The translations under genes were made by a program, and so were the position numbers. 64,000 nucleotides of DNA from Mactra quadrangularis (Eukaryota > Mollusca > Bivalvia > Venerida > Mactridae). Numbering within the stretch: the first letter of the stretch is position 1; each line of letters starts with the position of its first letter. Below, in pieces: positions 25,901 through 37,900 of this stretch. The stretch spans positions 7,322,258 through 7,386,257 of the forward strand of contig CM046307.1 in NCBI GenBank assembly GCA_025267735.1, given 5' to 3'. The notes below the pieces were generated by a model, which was given only the letters and a program-made list of their open reading frames with translations, had not been told where the DNA came from and ran no database searches.

Positions 25901-28900
25901 TATACACATACACATACATTTATACTCATTAATACACATAATTCACACATACTCATAACCACATACACACATGCATATTTATATATAATGCACCCATACG
26001 CATAACCACATACGTACATAGTCACATACACATAAGCACATATACACACAGTCACATACACATAACCACACATACACATACGCATAACCACATACATACA
26101 CAGTCACATAAACATAACAACATAGGCACATAGTCACATACACATAACAACATACACACACGGTCACATACACATAACCACATATACACATACACATAAC
26201 AACATACACACACAGTCACATACACATAACCACATACACACATACATTCGTACATACTCACGTACATTAATACACATACACTTATCTATATCTTCATATA
26301 AACAACGATATTTTAAAAATAAGACAATGCAAAATAATGAATATTATAGCAGATAAATTAGTCTGTATTTGATGTAGCACAATCAAGGGTGGGGGGGGGG
26401 GTTACACTTGGAATTGTTTAAAAATAATAGACAGGAATTTAACAACACTTTTAAGAAAAGAAGGCGATGTCGACGTAAGTATATTTTTAAAGCTTTGGTC
26501 CCGGTTACCTGGATTTATGAATTCAAAGCCTAAATATTTGAGCCTGGATTCTTTGAAATATGGGCAAGTGAGAAGATAATGTTTCTCGCAACCTATTTGA
26601 CCGTTGTTACACAGAGGACAAGTTCTGTTTTCGAAGACAGTGCCGTCATGTCGTCCGGTTTCGATGGGTAAATTATGGTTTGCTGACCGGAATTTAAATA
26701 AAGTTAAACAATCTCACTCGGGTTGACTTGAAAGGTAACGTTCAAATTGTATGTCATTTTTGAATGTTAAATAGATCAAACCTTTATTGGTCGAAGAGAG
26801 ATTAGCATGCCAGTCTTGTAGATATTGTCCAATAAGAATATTCTTAACTTGCTTATGTATATTTTTTAAGTTGATATGGAATTGGTTCATCCATATGTCA
26901 GGTCTACCTATGGTATTAAATATGTTTTTAATTGCCTCAATCCATTTAAATTTTGTGTTGGTCATAAATAGCATGTATTTGTATATTTGCAAAGAGAATT
27001 TGTTTTCCTTCCCGTTGATAATGCGTTCCCAAAATGATATCATTCGGGTTTTAATAATGATATCTATAGGATATCGACCAAGTTCTCCATGGAGAAATTT
27101 AAATGGTGTCAAGCGACGAGCTTTCACTATTTTTCTAAGAAAAAAGTTGTGTACTTTTCAAGTATTTCGGTATTTTCATAGCCGTAAATCTCACATCCGT
27201 ATGTAAGTACCGGGAGTACCGTATTATCAAATAATTTGATGACTAGATCGAGAGGCAAATGTGCATTGTTTGATTTCGTAAAAAGTAAATGGAGTGCTTT
27301 ATTAGCTTGTTCGACCACTCGTTTCCTTGCATTAAGAAATGAGCTGTTGGAACTAAAAATGACACCAAGATATGTGTAGCAGTTTGCGATTTCAATTGGT
27401 TCGCCGTTTAGTGTAAAGTTATAGTTGTCTACATTTCTTGCACCAAAAACAACAACTTTTGTTTTGTCAGTATTGACTTTGAGGTGCCAGTCCTTACAAT
27501 AATTACTGAAAATATCAAGGCTCGATTGAAAATCCTCGTACGAGTCAGATAGAATGATGGTATCATCAGCGTATAACAAGATCAGTAGTTTAAGCCACAA
27601 AGATAAGTCGTTTTGATCAAGTAGTTCTACGCCTACAGAACCATTAATATGCATGTATCAATCAGCAATATTCACTATCTTTATGTTAGCACTTGTTATT
27701 TGTATTAATATTTGCACTTTGTTATAGTCAATTATAAAGCTCTTTAGAGCTTATGTTTGCTTATTATACCTTGCCAACTAGAAATAAAATTAATTACCAA
27801 TGTAATTTTCACAATGAGTAGATATTAAAATCTATCACTTTAAGTGGAAACCCATTGAAGGTTTTCAATCAAAACAATGTGATAGAGATACATCAATGAT
27901 TTAAAGTAGAGTCCATTTTTCACAACTGTCAAAGTTTTAATAATTTCACAGGAGTACAATATAAAGTTTTACTAACCTGTGGTACATAAAACAGTTTTCC
28001 TTTATCTGGTTTAGTTAGGGTTCCACCAAACAATGGCCATAACTTAAAATATAATAATACAAAAACAATTAAAATAGCATATCAGACACCAAACTGCTTA
28101 AAACAACTATTTATTACAAGTATAACATTAAAATTTGAGTACATGCTGTAATATTATTATTTCATTATAATTTAATTTTTAGTTGGGTTTAACAACTTAG
28201 CAACAACATATAAAGGACATATCACTGCAGTCAAACTTCTGATTATTTCTGGAAAGGTTAAATCTCTGAACTTGCTGTTAATCAGTTACTTTGCCCCCAC
28301 TTCCATCAGTGAATGACAACTGCTTACATAATTTAAAATCAGTGGTTAAGATTGGGCAACCTGGCAGGAAATAGATAGATAATTTACACTTGAATTTGGG
28401 TTTATACTATGGCTAATTGATTTTATGTATGTAAATAATATATAAATTCTATCCCATATATCAGACTTATTTGCTAAATGTAGAATTCAAATAGCATGGG
28501 TTCACCTGAATTCATCTTCCAACTATCATCCTATACATTCCCTTTTCATGCTTACAGACTTTGCTTACAGACTTTTATATAATGTTAGCTAACGACTTTG
28601 TACTGTACTGAGAATACAATTACTTGCATATAATTATTGTAATCTGGGATGAAGTGATAACTAACTCTACAAATGAAGGTCAGGGAAGGTTGTTTAGATG
28701 AAATGAAATAAAGTATCCTTACCTCACCAAGAATTCTAAATAATGAACTTTTACCAGAGCCATTTGGACCACAAACCAATACATTTACACCTGATTTAAC
28801 CTGAAACAAAACAAACCGAAACATTTACACCTGAATTTACCTGAAACAAAACAAACCAAAACATTTACACCTGATTTAACCTGAAACAAAACAAACCAAT

Positions 28901-31900
28901 ACATTTACACCTGATTTTACCTGAAACAAAACAATGTAATAAGAAATATAACACAAAACAGAACTTCATTCAAGAAATGTGTACATAGTTATAATACCAT
29001 ACAAACATCCACATATATTACACAGAAACTGTTACTTCTGACACATGTTAATCTTTATATTAATGTTCTCTAAGTACTTTTACCAGCACTATTCTTCCAG
29101 ACTATTAGAATCATATGAGACTAACATTTCACCTAATTATTGTACCTAAGATTTGTCAGTAATATCATTATCTTAGCTACATAACACAAAGCTTGAATCA
29201 GGTAAAGTAAATAACAAAGACATGGTTAACTTGAAAAAACGTGACATATTTTACCTAAGATGTGTAGACATGGGTCTGAGCAAGAAATATGTCAATAGTG
29301 TGAACATTTCTGCCCAAAATTACAAAACTGAATGATAATTACCCATCATGGATGAGACGAAGTGATTGCTGTTAAGTCCCTAATCACATTAGTGACGAGG
29401 GTATGAAATAAAATATGCAATTAGAATACAGAAGGTTAAGGCCCATACAAGTAATTTTCTTCGATGAAAAGTAAATATATAATTAAAATTACTACAAAAC
29501 AATTACCTCAAAGTTGAGCTCTTTAACTAAGACATCACCATTAGGTGTAACTAGAGGTACTTTATCAAATCTGAAAATAAAATGCCAAACTTATGACTTA
29601 AGTTAGTCAAAGTTACATGTAAAAGTTTAAGTGCGCTTTTAAGTTCATTTACATGTTCAGCAGACTTTACAGTTTTTTACAAATCTAATTAATCAGATGT
29701 AGATATATTTTATTGATTGTATTTGATTTTGTCTAAAATTATTGCTATTTTTCACATACATATGAATTTGGTCACCGCCAATTAACTTGTTATTTCAAAA
29801 TCATTGAATCATGCTGATAGTGAAACAACAACAGTTCAAGGCAGACAAGCTCTACTTTTGGACACTTAATGCTTGAATTGGCTAAATAGAAAACAACCCA
29901 ATTGGGTGGTTACACAGTACTTTTTTATTGAAGAGGGTAATTTATAAACAAGTGACTTGTATGATTACACAGTACTTACTTGATAAGATAATCTTGATGT
30001 ACAAGTCTTCCACTTCCTGGTTTAAAATCTACACTTGGTTTTCCTGATTCTACAAAATAATAATTACATGAATAAATAAACTGACATTATATTAAACCCT
30101 ACTACAGCTGTTAAAGTTAAAAATGTGATCTGCTTCCATATACATGTTCAGCTGACTTTACAATATTGTATGATAACCCCTGATCACCAGATGGTCCCTC
30201 ACAGAAACCATAGTCAGAGAAAAGAATTGTAAATAATATTATTTAAACTTATATACAGTACCCACCAAAAGTTTGGAGACATTTCCACTTTGTAGGCCTA
30301 CTGAATAGCTTTTATCTAAAGTTTGATAACTGTTTATTTTGTTACACTTTTTAGTTTTGCTTTATATTTTTGTTTATTATTATATTTATAACTGAGACTA
30401 CAAAAAAACAGCATAAAAATTATTTTAGGGAAGTAATAACAATAAACATAGTTTTGAAGGCTTAAGGATATCAGATGCTGAATATTATACATATGCTGCA
30501 TCATGAAATTTGTTTTCATTTTGTCACAAACTATACTTTAATATATCAAAAATAATGATTCTACAAAAAATAATCGTCAAAATTCAAGAATTGTAGTAAA
30601 TTTCTTTTGTCTCCAAACTTTTGGTGGGTACTGTATAGCAGCACTATAGCACATAGTCAATACTTTTTTGCCCAATCTCTAAACATAGGTAACATAGTGG
30701 AAACCAGTAAGATGTTAGAGTCACTGAGACAAAGCTGAAACATTAGAAATCTATTAACATTCTAGATATGTAACATGGTTGCTGTAGAACATGGATACCA
30801 CAAACCTAAAATGAAAGTCGTCAGTTGCATGAACCTTAAACTGATTAAAACATTAAAATTTACTTTCCTTCTCAAAACTAAGTTTTCTCATGATTAACTT
30901 ATACTCATAAATTCATAGTAGAAAAGACAAAAGAAACTAAATCAATTTTATTAGATACATCTCCCAGTAACAAAGTGAACTTTATATTAAACTAAAACTA
31001 TGAATAGCACACATTCAACCCCCCCCCCTCCCTTTACAAAGTGAGCTTTTTATAAACTAGAACTTTAAAGAGTACAATTTTCATAATTTATTTTATTATA
31101 CCTCACTGAAATTTCCCTATGCTAAAGCCCTATACCGGAGCGGGTGATATATTGTTCGATCACATGGTAATATTACCCGCTATCTAAGGGAGACCACCTA
31201 TTAACGATTAGTAGCAGTAAATAGCCGCGACCGTGGCGTAGTGGTTAGCATGTCTGACTTCGAATCCAGAGATCGCGGGTTCGAATCCCGGTCGCGGAAG
31301 GGTATATTAGTGATATAATTCAATTTTTTTATTGTACTGATTGTTTTCTTTACTGTGTTGTTATTTGTTGTTCAATAAATATTTTTGTAACAGTTTTGTT
31401 CGGTATAATAAAACAAATAACACATGGCAGTGAGGGTGACAGTACAGATTATCAACCCTTGAAAAACAATATCAACCTCGGCTAGCGCCTCGGTTGATAT
31501 TATTTTCCTCGGGTTGATAATCTGTACTGTCACCCTCACTGCCATGTGTTATTTATATAATATCAAATTGCAAAAAATATATTGGTAAAATTAGATAACA
31601 AAATGTACAAACCTCTATGATTACTATCATTCACCATGGTTCTTTCATATTTGCCTTTATTGAGATCATCTAATACATGTATTAATTCTGTTATACGTGC
31701 TGTAAACCTACAAATATACCAAACAATATTTTCAAATATTGTCAATCTTTTAAACAATCTTACACCTCATCTCTGCACTCTTTGCACCAACATACTAACA
31801 TATCTAACCCATGACACCATTCTTTTATTGCCTGGTACTAAATCAGGACAGTATATAATTCTTATTCTTTTATATATTTACTAACATCTTGGCACCCAAC

Positions 31901-34900
31901 CCTATCTATTACCCTCATCTGAGTGGTAGACATTACAAAGAGATAACAAGAGCAGTCCAAGGACAGCGCGCTCGACTTTTCGGGTGTTTTGTTCATGGCA
32001 AGGCTTATCTTTAAACAAAAGTAATTTCAAGACAGGACATAATTTTTGAAAGTATATAATTCAGTCAAACAATAATTACCAATTCATATTTGTAAAATAT
32101 AAAAGGGGCATTACTCCTAGAACATTCATCCATAGTAACGCCCCTTCAGAGTAAAGTAGACATAGTATCAACGAATAAGCATACCTACTTTCATTTAAAT
32201 ATCTATATGAAGAACTATAAATACATTGTATTTCAATTTGAACAAAATTCAAAATTAAAGTAAGGGGCATAACTTCAAAAAATAACATCATGAGTTATGT
32301 CCCTTTGTAGTCGCGTAGGTGTAGTACTGATGAATAAGCATACTAATTGTCATTTAAATATCTTCTTAAGTATTGAAAATATTTCACTTCATAATACTTT
32401 CTCCCGAATTAAAAAGTTGAAAAGGGTCACAACTCCAACAATAATTCATCAATTATTACGTCCCATTGTATTCAACTAGATGTAGTACTGATGAAAAAGT
32501 ATACTAACTTTCTATCAAACAAAATATCTTAAATTTGAGCAAACATAACCCTTAAATATCAAAGTATAAAGAGGAATAACTCTGAAGTAATTCATCTAGA
32601 GTTATGTCCCTTTATAGTCCGATAGATGAAGAACTGACGAATAAGCATTCCAACTTTCATTCAAATATATTTATAAGTTCTAAATATATCCCATGAGAAC
32701 AAATTTTAATCTTAAATGTTTAAGTATAAAGGGGCATAACTCCAACAATAATTCATCCAAAGTAACGTCCCTTTATAGTTGTGTAGATATAGTACCCATA
32801 ACTAAGTATACAAACTTAAAGTCAAATATCTTGATTAGTATTAAAGATATTACATATAGAAATGATTTTAACATTATATTTTGCATTTTTCTTAAGTATA
32901 AAAGGGCAATTACTCTAAAAATAATTCATCCACAGTTACATCCCTTCATAGTCGGGTAGATATAGTACCAACAAATAAGTATACAAACTTTAAGTCAAAT
33001 ACCTTGATCCGTATTGAATATATTCTACATAGGAAAAACTTTAACCTCATATTTTGCAATTTCTTAAGTATAAAAGGGCAATTACTCTAAAAATAATTCA
33101 TCCACAGTTACGTGCCTTCACAGTCGTGTAGATATTGTACTGACAAATAAGTATACAAACTTTAAGTCAAATAAATTGATCAGTATTGAAGATATTCTAC
33201 ATAGGAAAAACTTTAACCTCATATTTTGCAATTATTTAATTATAAAAGGGCAATAACTCATAAAATAATTCATCCAGAGTTATCCCCTTTCACAGAATGG
33301 TTAATATAGTCCCACTTAATAAGTATACCAACTTTCAATAAAATAACTTGGATAGTGTTGAAGTTATAAGTGTTTCAAAAAACTTTAACCTGAAAACCAA
33401 CGCCAACGCCAATGCCGACGCCAAAGTGATAGCAATAGCTCTCATTTTCTTCGAAAAGTCGAGCTAAAAATAAAATTAAGGGTTTGACATTCCTTTTTAA
33501 ACAGTTTTGCAGTAATACTACACTAGTTAGTAGTAAGTTCACTAAGTAAGTTACTAGTTAAACTCAACTCAATATCAATGCATTGGGACAAAGATGTGCT
33601 ACCAAATAAGCTACTCAAGAGCTGCACAAAAACAAATAATTTGGTGAGTGATGTTTTTAAAATACATAAAATAACTACAAGAATGGAAAAGAATGAAAAA
33701 AAAACAATAAGCATACAATAGCTTACAAATTACATGCATTATTAAGTAAATTTCTGCTCTAAGATCACTTGGTTATTGCAAGATGTTGTTATTTTTTATG
33801 TTTTTTTTTTTTCAGTCCCAAATGCTTAATTTGAGACAATAAAGATCTCTATATTAACACTGCTATGCTATTAAGAACATCAATTTTGTTGATCCTAATA
33901 TTAGAACTTTACTATACAAGACAAAATTATTGCTGTACTTGTCTTGAATATGAGTATTAAAGGAGCATGCATTTGTGACATTTTTTACAACATTCTGGGT
34001 AACTAGATTTGAGCTGCTTCCAAAATCCACCTCTGATGGCAGAAATCTTATAGCAATAAGGAAATAGGAAAACCATTAAGAGGCTTTGAGAGTCTAGCTC
34101 CTACAAGTATTAAAACAAACTTAAGATATGATATTTAACTTACCCAGCCAATCTAGTCATCTCTCTACCAGCTAATACAATTCTTCCTATAGCTTCAGCC
34201 ATTCTTACCAACATTCTACCACTTTTATAATAATCCTACAAATAATAATACAATGTATAAATTATTAACTAGATTACACTTAACCAAGAATTTTATTTTA
34301 ATTCAAAAAAGATATATATACCCAGAGAGAAAGGAGAAATAGGCTTAAACTTCTTTAAAAAAATCAAAATTTGTAAGATAGTAACCAATTTCACAAGAAA
34401 GTTTTAAAACGGTTCAGATGTAATGAAGATACATCACTCCCCCCCCCCTCCTCTGTGTCGTATAGTTCTTGTCTTGATGTTCCCTTGGAGGAGCTCCTAT
34501 CTCAGCTCAATATCAGAGACATTGCTGATCTTCTTCAAATCAGCAGGCTGATATGGCTTGGTTACATAACAAGAGCTGTCAGAGGAGACAGCATGCTCGA
34601 CTTAGTAAGTGTTTGTCACAGGAGATGTGGTTGATGATAAGGAACATACATATTTTAAAATTTGAAAATATAACCTTAACAAATTCAAAGAAAAAAATAG
34701 AAAACTATAAGTTCAAGGGGGATAACTCTGAAAAAATGTATAAGGAGTTATGAATCTTGTCACATGAGATGTGGTTGATAATAAGGAACATATATCTAAA
34801 GTTTGAAGTCAATACCTGAAGAAATAAAACAGTTGCAGTAAAAACAAACATTTTTTAAAGAAAACTCTAATTTCAAGGGGAGATAATTCTGAAAAAATAT

Positions 34901-37900
34901 ATTTGGAGTTATGAACCTTGTCGCATGAGATGTGGTTGATAATAAGGAACATATATTTAAAGTCAATACCTAAAGAAATAAAACAGTTGCATTAAAAACA
35001 AATATTTATTAAAGAAAACTATAAGTTCAAGGGGGATAACTTTAAAAATAATGTATACAGAGTTATGAATCTTGTCACATGAGATGTGGTTGATAAAAAG
35101 GAACATATATTTAAAGTTTGAAATCAATGCCTAAAGAAATAAAACAGTTGCAGTAAAAACAAACATTTTTTAAAGAAAACTCTAAGTTCAAGGGGAGATA
35201 ATTCTGAAAAAAATGCATTCGGAGTTATGGACCATGTCACATGAGATGTGGTTGATAGAAAGGAACATATATTTAAAGTTTGAAGTTAATATCTTAAGAA
35301 ATAACAAAGATACAGAAGAAAGTATTTTACTGCACAAAAACTTTAATCTGTGCACAAAAACTTCAATCAGTTCAAGGGGAGATAATTCTTAAAAAAACGT
35401 GTTTGGAGTTATGGACCTTGTCACATGAGATGTGGTTGATAGTAAGGAACATATATTTAAAGTTTGAAGTTAATATCTTAAGAAATAACAAAGATATAGA
35501 AGAAAGTATTTTACTGCACAAAAACTTTAATCAGAAATGTGGACGCGGACGCGGACGCCGACGCCGCCGCCGACGCCGGGGCGAGTAGGAGAGCTCTACA
35601 TTACTTCGTAAAGTCGAGCTAAAAAGCAGCACAAGCTAGACCTCCCAAATCAGAAATTTGAATGTCACAGCGCATTGGGGCCAAGGCAGACCAAAAGTAA
35701 ACCTGGGAAGACCTGATTAAGCGTGATCGGCTGGCACTCAAAATGGATGGCACCAACCCTCAGGAACGCAAGAAATGGAAAGGAAGACTTCACTCCAGAC
35801 GAGACAGACATGGTTCACCCTTGCAAAAGGAATGTTAAAATCCTTACAATTTCTATTGAATTAAACAGAAGGCTAACTAACTAACCTCAAGTCTCTGACT
35901 GTGAGAACTCTCCACATATTTAGGATTAGCTAGATTAAGGAATGGTCGACTAACAACCAAGTAACCTATCACAGTAGCGAAATCTGAAATAAATACAAAC
36001 CCAATAGTCTGAATAATGTAAACACACTTTTACTGAACACACCATTATGTAAAAGTCACCAAAAACTGAACAAACAATGTATATCAAATATATCTCCCCC
36101 CCCTTTTTTCATTTTTTTCTACCCTCTTTCCCTAATATATACCAAAATATAAAACCTGATTATGTTAAATTCATAACTTCAAGTAATACATCAAAAACCT
36201 ACATGATGTTCTCAATGAATTGTAGGCTTAGGAATAAATATTTATTCTTTTGTGGTATATGCCTAGTGCTCATTATAGGATACAACAGTGAAAATTTTGA
36301 TGAATAGCTTTTCTTTGTTTGAAAATACTCACTGTCAGTTGTGTATACATTAACTCTGCTGCCATAAATAAATATAAATATTTATTTTTATGGATCCTGA
36401 GTACAGAAGTACTGTAGTGACTTTAAATCAGCAGGATTTATGAATTGACCAATGACAGTTGATTAAAATTTAACAAAAATAATTGTTTAACAGAGTGTAC
36501 TTACATTTAGCAATAATATTATCAACTAAACCCATTTGTAATCTAAAGAAGATAAAATATCGTAAATGTGTCACCTGAAAGAGAAATAAAAGTGAGTCCA
36601 AACATCAGTATACTAGTAGTTTTATTCTATATACACAAACTGTATACTGTTGCGACCAAGGCTATATTTTAATAACGGACAATGTGGTAGCGTGTTCATA
36701 TAAACCTGGCCACGACAATCGTTGGTTCATTCCTTTTACGCGAATGAACTTTTTCTTACTCAAATAAGACGAAGACTTTATTTACGTTTTCTGATAATAT
36801 ATAACTATTTATTATTCATTATAAATTCATTCTATCATTCATAATAATATACATCCATATACATTTACTTGCAAATACAACATGCAATTCTACAATACTA
36901 TAATTATGACACTATCATTTCATCTACAGATAACTTTAATGAGAGCTCCTACTTTAAAATTTAGTGAGTCAGTCCTACAGTTATTTCCCTTTTATTTAAA
37001 CCAAAGAACTCTTTAATAGATCAACTTATCATAAGAATATATTCATAAATAGTTAAAACGTACTTTTCCATTGAAAATGATGGTAAAAATTACATGTGTC
37101 TATTTTCTCGCTCTCAGACTGACTGACTGACAACTGACGGACCTGGCTATTTATACTAAACCAAAAGTCTGCGAGATTCGCGGAATAATGCAGAAATAGG
37201 CAGAATTACGTTGCAGACGTTACGCTAAAACGGTGGAATCTATGGCAGAATTCCGCCCGCCTTGCGTAAATCTAATGCAAAAATCGTTAAATTATATTAA
37301 ACATACACTTTTTATGACTAAAACATATAAAGTAAACAATATCTAACAAATTACCGTAAAGTTGCCATCTTTACAATGCAAGACTTTAAAATAAAACAGA
37401 AGTAAAACTCGATGACATTTACAAAAACTGGAGTTCGTCTGAATTTTAATAATACACTAATTGATGACGAAATACGCAAACTCCGGTGACGTCATACGCA
37501 AGTAAAATGGCTACTCACTAAGCGGGAGCGATTTATTAAACAATAACAATGGATTTTACATAGTGAATATGTGTTAAATACTGTGATCGGACTTATAAAA
37601 TTCATGAGCATTACGTAAGTAAAGTTTAATAACAGTTCTTGTGTACAGCACTTCCAGTCATTGCAAGGAATCTATCTAAGCAGATAAGTAATCTATTCAC
37701 TAGAAATTATTTTGGTTATTTTTGCTTGTTGCTTTCAAGTTAGTTATTTACAATAGCAGACTCCCCTTTCCAACTTTACCAACCTTGGCAAACCTTGCCA
37801 CAAGAAAACAACAACTATGCTCAATATTAAGGAAAGCCAGGGGTCTTAATGGTCTCTCGTAACCAGAAATCAACCTAGAATGCCTGATTTGCAGTGTCAC

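Noticed and set aside
25858..26267. Overlapping Cys/Tyr/Val-rich minus-strand frames
   Set aside because: Translations of the CACATA minisatellite, open in several frames because of the repeat period.
32098..33300. Regular repeats, considered as a CRISPR-like array
   Set aside because: The whole 150-171 bp unit repeats without unique spacers, and the genome is eukaryotic; this is a tandem array inside a mobile element.
35403..35588. Plus-strand frame ending in an Arg-rich tract
   Set aside because: The Arg run comes from the GC-rich GACGCC repeat at the end of the pearl-like element.
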